A DNA stretch of 64,000 nt, from the NCBI GenBank assembly GCA_963971575.1, contig OZ020620.1, forward strand, positions 34,983,992-35,047,991, given 5' to 3'. This document shows positions 31,143-41,644 of the stretch, piece after piece (position 1 is the first letter of the stretch; every line of letters starts with the position of its first letter). This DNA comes from Liopterus haemorrhoidalis. Taxonomy: Eukaryota; Arthropoda; Insecta; Coleoptera; Dytiscidae. The translations under genes and the position numbers were made by a program. Under the pieces are notes generated by a model, which ran no database searches, was not told where the DNA came from, and saw only the letters and a list, made by a program, of their open reading frames with translations.

Positions 31143-32067
31143 ATTTAAACTAGATATGGGTATTTCGGCTCAGTTTGCGGAACCGGATCAGTGGAGGTCG
31201 TTCAGTTTATTGAGCCGGTTCATTGATCCGGCTCAGTGATCCGGTTAAGTAAACATGTTTCCGAGTCACAGGTCGGTCGTTCGTTCGTAGGTAGAACGTC
31301 GCTTAGAGCCGGCTCTTGCATTATATGAACTGGATACATGTTCCCGAAACACAGGTCGGTCGGTCGTTCGTTCGTAGGTAGAACGTCGCTTAGAGCCGGC
31401 TCCTGCTTAGAGCCAGTTCTTACAATACATGAACTGTAAACATGATCCCGATACACAGGTCGGTCGGTCGTTCGTTCGTAGGTAGAACGTCGCTTAGAGC
31501 CGGCTCTTGCTTAGAGCTGGTTCTTGCAATATATGACCTGTAAACGTGATCCCGAGACACAGGTCGGTCGGTCGTTCGTTCGTAGGTAGAACGTCGCTTA
31601 GCCCCGGCTCTTATCTAACATTTTTTAAACAAACAATTCACTTTATGTAGCTACTGTATTTTAAACCAGATGTGTTAAGTTTATGGCGATGTTTATTGCC
31701 CTTATAAATCGGACAACTGGGATTTGGGCAATATTTTTAATATTTTTATATAGTATGGTTGTAAGAAAATACAGACTAAGCCTATTAGTTTCAAATAAAC
31801 TGCCCTACAAATTGATGACAAAATACACTTTATGATAATACATTACAAGCCGAGTTCTCGCGAAGTTCAACAAGACATCGATCTAGATCCGGATCACTCC
31901 AGTCACTGCTCACAATCGCCCGACCAATCGTATCCTTGTAACTTGAAACTATACAGTGAGCCGTGAGCCGGCTCATTTCAATTTGGTGAACCGTGTCACT
32001 TCGGTCAGTGTACTGAGCCGGCTCAGTGAGCCGGTTCGTTCATGAACGACCCATCTCTAATTTAAAC
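31143..32067. mobile_element. hAT MITE with internal ~100 bp tandem repeats, copy 1
   Basis: The 8 bp duplication ATTTAAAC at 31143-31150 and 32060-32067 bounds a 909 bp element beginning TAGATATGGG and ending CCCATCTCTA. Subterminal GAGCCGGCTC and GAGCCGGTTC boxes recur. A near-identical inverted copy lies at 49558-50465. Confidence 0.9.
31265..31612. repeat. four ~100 bp tandem units inside the hAT MITE
   Basis: Each unit has CACAGGTCGGTCGGTCG, TTCGTAGGTAGAACGTCGCT and TAGAGCCGGCTCTTGC, followed by AATATATGAACTGTAAACAT or a variant. Unit starts are near 31269, 31351, 31458 and 31559. The inverted copy has matching units at about 50015-50355. Confidence 0.85.
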
Positions 32068-32930
32068 CATAAATTTCGCGACACCCTTACTACTGAGTAG
32101 CGACACACCAATTGAAAAGCACTGCTCTATATCATGATTCACACTATCTTCTTTACTTCCTAAGAAATGTAGGTTTTAATTCTCTTTTTAGAAGTGGTTG
32201 GATACAATCTAACTTGTTTGACATTTGTAAACAAATAACAATTGGCGACACAGCACATTTTCAACTGTGATGTCATTTTATAATTATTTTCAACTTTACT
32301 TTCGGTTTCTCTCGAATTAACAGTCACAGTATTTTAGTTTCGGCTGTGGTATGGTCCTTCTAATTTCGCCTTCACATGTTCCTCACTTTCTTTGGGTGAA
32401 ATCGATAGCAATACTTTCGTGTAGAATAAAGTTTTCAACACATTGCTATAGAATTCATCTGTCAAACAGAATTTACAAAAAAAAAAAAAAACATGGCTCT
32501 AACCAGCTTTCTACCATTGGATTGTTTGTTTTTCTCCTTCGTCTACATGTTTTTAATTTGGTTAATTTTAATATAAATTAATTGTAGTCAAGATTAGATT
32601 AAATAATTTTGAATTTACTGTCAATACTGTTAGCTTGATTAATTATTTTAAATATTCTGCCTTTTCGAATTTATACCCCTGTTTTACATAAAATTAATGA
32701 CTAAAATGATTTTAATCGACTGATCGTTATTATGCTCACATTGTTGTAAATATTTATACAAATGCAAAAAAATAAAATTGATACGGTTATCGTTTGATCC
32801 CCATTTCATTTGAACAATATTTTTATATCTGTTTTTATTAAGGAAATAATCGAGATGAACATAAATGTTGCCTCACCCTGTATATTTTGTCAGTTGCTAC
32901 ACTTCAAATAATAACGACAGGGTCAATAAT
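32068..32930 (+). other. unassigned intron sequence
   Basis: AT-rich with no recognised coding. It may be the body of the Helitron-like element whose 3' end is at 32969, but its 5' end was not found. Confidence 0.35.
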
Positions 32931-32937
32931 AACGAAT

Positions 32938-32970
32938 GGTCCCCGAGCAAAGCCGTACGAGACAGCTAGT
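32938..32970 (+). mobile_element. Helitron-like 3' terminus
   Basis: GTCCCCGAGCAAAGCCGTAC followed by GAGACAGCTAGT resembles the GC-rich 3' end plus CTAG-T of insect Helitrons. The stem is degenerate and the 5' end was not identified. Confidence 0.5.
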
Positions 32971-33368
32971 ATTTAATATATGACTTAATACCTTTCACCA
33001 TGTAATTTATTCCAAATTGCTATGGGCAGTGTACATTTGTTGAGGTAGGTTTAGTTTTATATTTTTTCCGTGTTCCCCGTAGAGCTATAACTCTATAGAG
33101 ACTGCAGTGTTCCCAGACTGCCCTATAATCTAGTGGAACACGTACTCGGGACCGAACTGAAATACGCTTAGAATGAATAATTCAGCTGATAGCGTCACGT
33201 ATTTACGCGAACTCTTCGCTAACATGTTTTTAAAAATTGATTACACTGGAAAGATTTCATTTCGTTAACTACGAAAAACAATGTCACAGAATAACAACAA
33301 AAAAACCAACAGACACATTTGTGTATGTGTGCTTATACGAGAGAGATAGATATTCTCATAATGGAGTT

Positions 33369-33467
33369 AGATAAGGCGATCCATTGGCAACTCTATTATT
33401 TAATATAGCATTGGAACATGTCGTAAGAAGGATTAGGGCAAACTTAAAATTAGACCATGATAACAAA
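33369..33467 (+). pseudogene. LINE reverse transcriptase fragment (RQGDPL motif)
   Basis: The + strand reads R*GDPLATLLFNIALEHVVR then RIRANLKLDHDNK. This is the short RT palm motif of LINEs such as RTE or R1 relatives, with the Q of RQGDPL mutated to a stop. Only about 33 codons remain. Confidence 0.72.
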
Positions 33468-33507
33468 ATAGGACCATGATAACACCATTAGAACATTACA
33501 CACCTTA

Positions 33508-34394
33508 TAGGTGTGTAAATTAAGTAACCGGACTGATTATTAAATTTTTTTTATTTGAATAGAATTACATTTCAATATTGTCTCCCTCAAAATAACTTCC
33601 TTGGGAAGCCACACAGTGCTGGAGATAGTTCTTCCAATCATTATATCAGTGCTGGAACTCGGATACTGGAATAGCATTCAGCTGGTCGTTTACGGACGTT
33701 TGAATGTTTTCGAGTGTCCCAAAATGACGTCCCTTGAGGTGATTTTTCAATCTTGGGAAGAGGAAAAAGTCACAAGGACTCAAGTCAGGCGAATAAGGAG
33801 GCTGAGGAGCCACAGGAATGTTTTTACTGGTCCTGTGAATGTTTTTTTGGAACCATTTTTGCGCAGATTTTTCTCATCCCCAATACTTTGGTCAAAACCT
33901 GATGAACGGTATTGTGAGTCAAATTCAACTCTTCCCCGATCATTCTGACTATCATCCGACGATCTGAATGCATAAGATCCCGCATTCTGTCGACATTTTC
34001 ATCGGTTCTTGAAGATGAAGGCCTTCCGCTGCGTGATTCATCTTCAATCAACTCTCTTTCTTCTGAAAATGCCTTAAACCACCAAAAAACCTGGCTCCTT
34101 GACAAAACACTGTCTCCGTAGGCCTGCTGAAGTTTTGCAAAAGTTTCCGTTGTGCCCAAGTCTGAAGCAAAACCTAGCACACCGTTGCTCGAAATGAATG
34201 TCAGTCATTTTTAGCACTAGAAAAAACTGTTTCACGAAAAAAATCGCTACGGACAACAAAATTACTCTAGCGAGTTCAAACTCGTACTGAAGACATATCA
34301 CATGTTCACCTGCTGCTCCTCAAAGTCCTGTGTCCCAAATGTTGGCAGATCAAATGCTATGTTGTCAGTAAGGTTACTTAATTTACACACCTCG
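33508..34394 (-). mobile_element. mariner element, internally deleted (~887 bp)
   Basis: GGTGTGTAAATTAAGTAACC at 33510 is inverted at about 34372-34391. The element sits at TA-rich sites (TA near 33508 and 34395). It contains a deleted mariner transposase on the minus strand. The exact first bases are uncertain by about 2 bp. Confidence 0.85.
33560..34200 (-). pseudogene. mariner transposase lacking the central catalytic region
   Basis: The N-terminal part reads FASDLGTTETFAKLQQAYGD, FWWFKAFSEERELIEDESRS, GRPSSSRTDENVDRMRDLM and NLTHNTVHQVLTKVLGMRK. It then jumps to a frame reading APQPPYSPDLSPCDFFLFPR, LKNHLKGRHFGTLENIQTSV and VASQGSYFEGDNIEM with a stop near 33575. The segment with the first two catalytic Asp residues is lost, and the two parts are out of frame. 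Confidence 0.86.
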
Positions 34395-34976
34395 TATACC
34401 TGGTCGCGAATTTTTCAGATCACCCTTGTACTCGTACATAATAAACAGCCTAAAATTTTATTGGTAGATACATAGAGAGAAAGGTGGGGGAGGGGTTGTT
34501 AAAGTTTGTTGAAAATGAATGAAGCCGTCCCTGTGATTGTATGGAGTGATTAAGTGCGGAATCATCGTGCGGAAGTTACATGGTTTCGGAAATTCACGAT
34601 CTAATAAACTTGAAATCGCACCGTGTCAGATGCTTTTGTCTGTTCTGCAATACGCCCTACCAAACATCCACCACTTCTCATCATTCAAATTCACTAAAAC
34701 AATCACCGATTCACCACAAATTTACTAATTCACCCATTTCAAACGTTAAGGGGAACGTCTTTTATCAAAAATATACATAAACACTTTTTCCAATATTTTG
34801 TTAACCAGGTTATCAAGCGAAGGTTGTCTATACTAATAAGATTTCTCTTTTAATTTTTTTGAAAATATGGGTTGTGTGATTTAGGAACCAACGGGATAGT
34901 GGAAACATTCCCATACTTATCTAGTATGAGAATGTTTCCACTCTTGCAAAAGACAAATAGAAGACATATATCGATT
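34395..34976 (+). other. unassigned intron sequence
   Basis: A short near-palindrome occurs at 34899-34945: AGTGGAAACATTCCCATACT is followed by AGTATGAGAATGTTTCCACT, a possible hairpin or small inverted repeat. No coding was recognised. Confidence 0.4.
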
Positions 34977-35307
34977 CAGAGCTTTGCCAGATACTTAGAA
35001 AAAGAATTTCAAATAACAAATACCGATCAAAGTATTTGAAATATCAAATAATTTTTTAAATATTTGAAATAATGTATTTCAAATAATTTAAATGTATTTA
35101 AAATATTAGGAAACATTTGAAATATTTACTAAGGACTAGGGATGGGAACGATATATCGATATTTCGAAAATATCAATACTTAAGAAAAATATATCGATAT
35201 TTGAAATGCGATTATTCGCACAAAATATCGATATTCGCACAAAATATCGGTATTCTTCTATCTTGTTTACATTTAAATATATGGTGTTCACTTTTGTAAT
35301 AACAAAC

Positions 35308-35716
35308 TATAGGCTATTCCAAACGTTTAGGCGGAACTAGATTTTGAAATCTAGTAATTTTTATCTATTAATTCGAACTTTTGGTCATTTTAAATTTTGT
35401 AAATCATACTCACTTTGCAAATTCTAGATTAAATTAATTGTCATTATAAAATGTCCTTTTCATTGCATTTAATTTTTTTGTCATTCTTAATAAATATTTC
35501 CCATTTATTTATTTTTTTTTGTCTTCAAATTATAAAAAAATAAATAAAATATTTGACATACTATGTCATTCGTTTCCATGGTCTTACTGTTGGAATTTTA
35601 ATTGTTCACATACCAAACCTGAAACATGAAATAACCCAAGCAATGTTCTTTTTCGTGACAACCTAAAATAACGTAATTTCCATTTAGTTCAGCCTAATCG
35701 TTTGGAATAGCCTGTA
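35308..35716. mobile_element. nested 405 bp MITE (GGCTATTCCAAACG ends)
   Basis: TAGGCTATTCCAAACGTTTA at 35310 and the complement of CAGGCTATTCCAAACGATTA at 35695-35714 are inverted, with TA on each side. A decayed relative lies inside the hAT at 12570-13593. Confidence 0.78.
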
Positions 35717-35881
35717 AGACGAAATTTTAATTTCTTTAATTTGTACCTTTGAAATTGTATGTCAGCTTGGTATTAAAAAAATATAAAAAATGTGACTTTT
35801 TTAATAATGATCATAATCAATAAATCTAAAGTCGGTTTTACAGCGTCAGGAATATTTTTAATTTAAAGTCCAAAAAACCAA

Positions 35882-36253
35882 CCCAGCAAACATTCAACTA
35901 ACGGCCGAATGCTGGCAAACTGCTTTTATGCTGGTAAATTACTGGCACCAAAAGTAAGTGCAACGCCAGTATTAATAATGTACTTCACATTTGTATTTCG
36001 CATTCCGCCTATACGAAGTACTTTACCAGCATTTTATAAGCACTCTTCTTCACTCATACTTTTTACTTAAAACCATCAGAAATAAATCTTGCAACTAATG
36101 CGATTATTTTGCACTTTACCGTTGCTGGGCCAGCAACTGATACATCAATGGGCCAGTAACGGCCCCGGGGACACCGGGGTACTGGCCCATTACGTTCAAT
36201 GCCGGGGAGTATGTGCTTTACCAGTACTGGCCTGTATAAAAATGTTTGCTGGG
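35882..36253. mobile_element. nested 372 bp MITE (CCCAGCAAACATT ends)
   Basis: CCCAGCAAACATT at 35882-35894 is exactly inverted at 36241-36253. The interior has GGGCCAGTAACGGCCCCGGG-type GC-rich palindromic sequence, out of keeping with the AT-rich surroundings. Confidence 0.75.
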
Positions 36254-36639
36254 AAACAACCAAAAAAAAAAAAACCTGTAATTTATATATCTTACATGTT
36301 GCGTGTATTTCGATATATCGAAAATATCGATATTTTGACTTCGATATATATCGAATATCGATATCACACTTACGATATATCGAATCGCGCATATATCGAT
36401 ATTCAAAAATAAATTCCCATCCCTACTAAGGACATTTCAAATACTAGTATAATATTTGAAATACTGGGGAAATATTTGAAATACTAGGAAATATCTGAAA
36501 TAATTAGTATTTCAAATACTGGTATTTTGAGACCACGGAGTAAGTATTTGCAAATCCAAATACCAAGAGCATTTTTGAAGTTCAAATACTTTTTACTTTT
36601 TCAAATACTTTATTCAAATATTCACAGCTCTGCTATATA

Positions 36640-37110
36640 CATACGAAATCCTGAAATATATAAAATTCGTACACCACAACAATGTATTTTTAACATTTGA
36701 TTGTAGATATATGTAATTTCAGCAATTTATCTCGGTAATGTATTGCATTATTTTCCATAAATTCCTCTTGTCACACTTCAAAATTTATGGTTACAATTTT
36801 TAATTATCGTAATTTATGTTTATGTTATAATTAAAAAACATTAGAACGTAAATTTGTATTTATGTCTAGTTTTGTTAGTTTAAATTATTAGCTAATTTAC
36901 TAAATGTAGTGTCAAAACTACAACAAAAAATTGGCAAAAGTTATTGAGATAGAAAATTGGCAAGAGTTGAATTTTTTTTATTTGTTAATGACCTAGGCTT
37001 TAACCTTTATGAAAATCGATATTTTTTATACACACATGAAAAGAAACCAGTTTGCTTTAAATTGTAAAACTTTTTAGAGAGTTTGCAGCAAATATATTTC
37101 TTGTTATTAT
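36640..37110 (+). other. unassigned AT-rich intron sequence
   Basis: Nothing recognised on either strand. Confidence 0.4.
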
Positions 37111-37119
37111 TAGTTTATA

Positions 37120-37411
37120 ATCTATTCGTCACTGCGTCAGCGTTTTGATCAGCTTTAACTCCTCCCTATTCCTAGCATTCTCTTTTCAATTTGCCAGCTT
37201 GAGTGCTCTCAGACTGCTTTTATGTTGTCGATCCATCTATTCCTAAGGTCTTCCCCGAGGACCTTTACTTCTAAACTTATTTTGAATTATCTTTTTCGAG
37301 AGTAAGCAATCTAGTATTTTGCCAATATTGCCTATCCACTTTAAACGATGAGCTTTATCGTTGCTACTATGTCTGGTTCTTGGAATAAATTCTACAGCTC
37401 ATAGTTCAATC
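37120..37411 (-). pseudogene. LINE C-terminal fragment (RTE-like)
   Basis: The minus strand reads VEFIPRTRHSSNDKAHRLKW, IGNIGKILDCLLSKKIIQNK and FRSKGPRGRP, and in a shifted frame RNRWIDNIKAV. The arrangement LKWIGNI...GPRGRPRNRWIDNI is the standard LINE C-terminal end. It is the target into which the hAT at 37420-38179 inserted; weak similarity may continue on the other side at 38188-38230. Confidence 0.7.
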
Positions 37412-38187
37412 ACCTAGGTCAGTGATTCTCAAACTTATTTGGCCTATCGCCCCCTTTTCAGAAAAAAATTACTCAGCGCCCCCTGGAAATATATATTCTT
37501 TAAGCAAACAAACAAGACGATATATGTATCTATATTTCTACCTACGTTCCAAAATATAGTAAAGAAAGATGTTGTAAATAAGACACCTGGAATATTGAAA
37601 TTAAAAATTATTTATTAAAATCATATTTTCATCTAATGAGAAAGATGAACCAGCTGCGTTGCTTATCAATGTATCAATCCTCGGCTCTATTTTTGTCAGC
37701 AGTATTCTTAAATCACCGGGATTAGCTTTTTGCAGTCGGTTTCTTTTTTTTTTTTTTTGTTAATAGATTTGTGACCGCACTGAACCCACGTTCCACTAAA
37801 TATGACGAAGGAAATGCAATTTACAACTTTTGTATTATAGCCCATAACCCAGGATAAACTGTAGGAATCTGCTTTTGCAGCCAGAACTGTAGCCGTCTTT
37901 GAATTTAAATTTCAATTCGCAATTTGTTGTTACTTCCATCAGTTCTTCTTGTACTTTTGGAGTGTTTGCACTTGAAAAAGGATCCAAAACCCAATCGGGT
38001 ATGTTCATTTTAAAAATATCTTCAAATTGTTGGTTGAAGTCAGAATGGAGAGCATCCATGTGCTGACAATAGGTTTTCATCATTTTCAATGCCCCCCAAA
38101 TGCACCCAAGGCTACTATCGCCCCTCTGGATCATTCCAGCGCCCCCAGGGGGCGGTATCGCCCACTTTGAGAATCACTGACCTAGGT
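37412..38187 (-). mobile_element. hAT element, 760 bp, 8 bp duplication ACCTAGGT
   Basis: ACCTAGGT (itself palindromic) at 37412-37419 and 38180-38187 flanks an element that begins CAGTGATTCTCAAACTT and ends ACTTTGAGAATCACTG. It keeps a transposase C-terminal remnant on the minus strand. Confidence 0.93.
37615..38134 (-). pseudogene. hAT transposase C-terminal part (ZBED/SCAND3-like)
   Basis: The frame from 38134 reads YCQHMDALHSDFNQQFEDIF, KMNIPDWVLDPFSSANTPKV and QEELMEVTTNCELKFKFKDG. After a shift, SSYLVERGFSAVTNLLTKK and then RNRLQKANPGDLRILLTKIE PRID match the hATC dimerisation domain. The conserved E/V-RGFS and RNRL boxes are visible. The N-terminal half is missing. Confidence 0.84.
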
Positions 38188-38392
38188 GGTTCCTCTTCGA
38201 GAAATCCGAAAATCCGCCTAATGGTACGTACTCACCTCTTCGCTTGACGGTTCAACCGACTAACCAATTAGAAGCCTGCAAATATTTTAATTCGTTCAGC
38301 ACCCCTGAAAAGTCGAATCGGGTTCAACTTCGTCCGATAAAACGGACGATATTCTGTTTCTAGTATATCGCGACCCTTGTCGAAGCGAAACA

Positions 38393-38590
38393 TCACATAC
38401 ATTGAGAAGTTAACCTTATTTTTGGCTCCACTATCCTCCATAAATAATCAAACTGGGCCTTATTCATGCGTAAATAATTATAAAACAATTCCGCCTCCTG
38501 TAAACGTATTTCTGCTACCAAATTATGATATGCTCTTTGCTTCAATATTTTTTTATAAATTGATCTAATTAAAAATGTTCTATTATGCAT
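38393..38590 (-). pseudogene. PIF/Harbinger transposase N-terminal fragment
   Basis: The 65-residue frame reads RAYHNLVAEIRLQEAELFYN, YLRMNKAQFDYLWRIVEPKI and RLTSQCM. The FYNYLRMN..QFD.L...V.P.I pattern is the region before the DDE domain in Harbinger-type nucleases. It differs from the fragment at 27056, so a second family is represented. It ends before the catalytic domain and abuts the Helitron-like element. Confidence 0.72.
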
Positions 38591-38732
38591 TATTTTAATA
38601 TTATATATATAAAAGCCCTAATATCTGTGTATCCTCGTAACGCTAAGTTCCTTGGTGCTAGCGGGGCTTGAAGTGTGTGGTCGGTCGCTCCCCACCAGTA
38701 CGAGCGACGTTCTCCGACAGCAGGTTATTACA

Positions 38733-39508
38733 GGCTAAGCACATAGTGAAGCAGAGAGCAAAGCAGCGATGAAAGCGGAGAGTAAAATAGCGAAAGAATG
38801 TCACGCTTATAAAAGAGTGTCTACACATAGTGACGCGTTAAAAATCGAGCAGAAAGTTCACAAAATTATAATGGATTTTTTACTAACAGAAAACTATTCC
38901 CTGAAAATTTGGTATTTACTAAAAAATTAAAATAAACACACTAGAAGGTGCAATGTTCACAGAATAAATAAAAGTAGACATATGCATGGTGAATTTCATC
39001 ATTTCTATATGCAACTCCGCGAACATCCAGAAAAGTTTCATTCTTAAGGTTTGTTCTGCACCAGGCTTGTCCAGGACAAGAGCAGCTGACGTCACAGTGT
39101 AAGATAGCATAGCTGTGGTGTAGTTCAGTGTAGGTTGGGCAACACAAACGAACACACCTTTATTTTCGCATGAGTATTTCAACGTTTGATTATATTTTGG
39201 AAAAATTTCAACATACATTGGTAAAAAAATGGACAAATTTCAATCGGAACCTACTATAAATACCTCTTAAAAACTACTTGTAAATGCCTCAATATTCATT
39301 TTAAACAACTATTTTAGCAACGATGATAGCAGAGAAATCAAAATTGTTTGAACGCGTCGCTTTGCTCGACTATAACAGCGATATAACCTCGCTGCAGTAC
39401 GCTCCACTATGCCCGTGTTAACAGGAATTCATTTATTTAATTTCGCCGCTTTGCTCTCCGCTTTCATCGCTGCTTTGCTCTCTGCTTCACTATGTGTTTA
39501 GCCTTATC
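38733..39508. mobile_element. MITE with ~55 bp TIRs nested in the Helitron-like element
   Basis: GGCTAAGCACATAGTGAAGC followed by AGAGAGCAAAGCAGCGATGA at 38733 is inverted at about 39450-39508 with few mismatches. The interior has no transposase. The target duplication is uncertain. Confidence 0.75.
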
Positions 39509-39583
39509 GAGAATATAGCTCTTAACTCTCCAGTCAGTATATACCTTGGCTTAATTAAAGAATGTTGTGTCAATTAACGTTAT

Positions 39584-39900
39584 GCCCGCGGACCGTGTCT
39601 GGCCCGATACTTATTTTTAAACGACACGCATTGAGCGGCTTTTTAGGATTTCCTAGGTATAATCAGAAACAGCTATACCATTGAGGTCCAGAATACGGCC
39701 CGCGGGCCGTATCCGGTCCGATACTAATTTTTAAAGGACACGCATTGAGCGGCTTTTTAGGATTTCCTAGGTATAATCAGAAACAGCTATACCATTGATG
39801 TCCAGCATATGGCCCGCGGGCCGTACCCGACCCGATATTAATTTCTAAACGACAGGCATTAAGCAGCTTTTTATAATTTCCTAGGTATAATCAAGAAACG
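39584..39900. repeat. 114 bp tandem repeat, 2.8 units
   Basis: GCCCGCGG starts units at 39584, 39698 and 39812, exactly 114 bp apart. Each contains GCATTGAGCGGCTTTTTAGG or a variant and CCTAGGTATAATC. The third unit is truncated. Confidence 0.92.
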
Positions 39901-40573
39901 TTTTTGTTTTGTTAATATGCGCAGAATCATGCAAATTTTAATAATTGATTCCTGCTTATATTGATTTTTATTCGATATCAGTTTGCCAGCGTTGTTGGCA
40001 ACGGGTCTGCTAGTTTATTTTATATTTGTTATATAAACAATATGCTAATAGCATTATTTCGATCATATAAATATAAGTTATATTCATAATCAAATTTATG
40101 TCTTGCGTCCATTTTAAATATTAATAATTTGAATTCAGGGTGTTTGAAATATTTTGAATCTTAATAACGAAGATAGCAATGATTGCCAAACATTTAAATG
40201 AAGTTAGTTGCGCTGCAAAGAAAACCTTCCGTCCAAGTGTAGAACTGAAAACGGTAGAACGAATGAATTGTCCGGTGGCGGACAAACGGATTCGTCGAAT
40301 GGAGAGCTGCGTACGTAAAATTAGTATCTTCCGGTCAAAGGTGCTTAAGAGTCACTCATTGTCCTTGGCTATCATTCATGTGTCATACGCAAAAAGAACC
40401 ACCTATGAAGTATAGGTATGCTTTCAGCAACTGGACCGTTAAGATTTGCTTCTTACAGATTCCTTGTTCTCAGCACAAATTAAATTACATAATTTCTGGT
40501 GTAGTTAATTTTCGATTACGTTTACTAATATTATTCGTTGATCATCGGCGTTTGACGTAATTCGCCGTATATA

Positions 40574-41635
40574 TACAGGTTTGTTTGAAACGGGGCACCC
40601 CGAAAATCACCTTTATTTGTAAAGATACAAAAAATCTTCAGAACAAAAGTTAAACTAGACAAAAAGGCCCATCTAAAGGTTACTATAAGAATTCTGACGC
40701 ACTTCCGGTTTCACCGGAAATGATGTCAACTTTTGATCTAGCATAGGGAATCGATAATTTTATATTTTTTTTTCCTAAAAGTACATTAAATTAACTTTAC
40801 AATGACACCAAAAAATCATATTTTTATGTTAACCATTTCAAAATGGTTAATCATTTATTTACAAAATAATAATCAACATAAGTTTTACAAAGTTGAACGT
40901 AGCAAGCTTTGAAAACAATAAAAAAAGAAACAAAATACCTCTAAAATAAACTATTTGACTATTTAGAAAAAGAAAACTATTACATTTTACAATTATTTTA
41001 CAAAAAAAAAAAAATAATAATAAAAATGTTCGATCAAACCACCATTATTGTCCACACATTTTCTCATTCTTAATAAAAACTCTTACATAAACCATAATTA
41101 GGTACAAATAACGACTTACTACCAATTAATACAATTTTATTTTCAGACAAAAATGAGCAAAATAAACTATTAAACTCTTGTTATTTATAAAACATTTAAT
41201 TGAAAAATTAAAATTTAAGTTATTTCATGTTATTTCATATAATAACTAGTTATAACAGTTTATTTTATAGATATTTTGTTTCTTTTTTTATTGTTTTCAA
41301 AGCTTGCTACGTTCAACTTTGTAAAACTTACGTTGATTATTATTTTGTAAATAAATGGTCGCCATTTTGAAATGGTTAACATAAAAATATGACTTTTTGG
41401 TGTCATTGTAAAGCTAATTTAATGTACTTTTAGGGAAAAAATATAAAATTATCGATTCCTTATGCTAGATCAAAAGTTGACATCATTTCCGGTGAAACCG
41501 GAAGTGCCTCAGAATTCTTATAGTAACCTTTAGATGGCCCTTTTTGTCTAGTTTAACTTTTGTTCTGAAGATTTTTTGTATCTTTACAAATAAAGGAGAT
41601 TTTCGGGGTGCCCCGTTTCAAAGAAACACCCTGTA
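40574..41635. mobile_element. fold-back MITE with ~360 bp inverted arms
   Basis: The arms 40576-40935 and about 41275-41633 are near-perfect complements (for example CGGGGCACCCCGAAAATC, CACTTCCGGTTTCACCGGAA and AAGTTGAACGTAGCAAGCTT on each side). They surround an AT-rich loop of about 340 bp. TA flanks both ends (40574-40575, 41634-41635). One arm has a few extra terminal bases. Nothing is encoded. Confidence 0.93.
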
Positions 41636-41644
41636 TTTCGTATG

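Larger units (their letters stand above)
35129..36433. mobile_element. hAT MITE, 1289 bp, 8 bp duplication CTAAGGAC
   Basis: CTAAGGAC at 35129-35136 and 36426-36433 bounds an element that begins TAGGGATGGGAA and ends TTCCCATCCCTA. The subterminal regions are dense in ATATCGATAT motifs at both ends (35148-35250 and 36305-36400). Two smaller MITEs are nested inside. Confidence 0.92.
34977..36632. mobile_element. outer hAT-like element rich in TTTGAAATA, containing a nested hAT
   Basis: CAGAGCTTTG at 34977 and CACAGCTCTG at 36623-36632 are inverted ends. Both flanking arms are full of TTTGAAATA and CAAATACT motifs (34995-35128 and 36430-36620), which is typical of one hAT MITE group. The centre is occupied by a nested 1.29 kb hAT. 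The target duplication of the outer element was not resolved. Confidence 0.6.
38590..40013 (+). mobile_element. non-autonomous Helitron-like element
   Basis: The 3' end has a hairpin (TTGCCA at 39983 pairing with TGGCAA at 39996) followed by CGGGTCTGCTAG and T, the canonical Helitron terminus. The 5' side begins with TAATATTATATATATAAAAG, similar to the AT-rich 5' ends of insect Helitrons. The interior carries an inserted TIR element (38733-39508) and a 114 bp tandem array. There is no Rep/helicase. Confidence 0.72.

Noticed and set aside
33601..33948. 115-codon + frame
   Set aside because: Antisense of the mariner transposase C-terminal part.
36063..36412. Overlapping open frames on both strands rich in I, Y, R and D
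   Set aside because: Produced by ATCGATAT-rich hAT subterminal repeats and a GC-rich MITE; no protein family.
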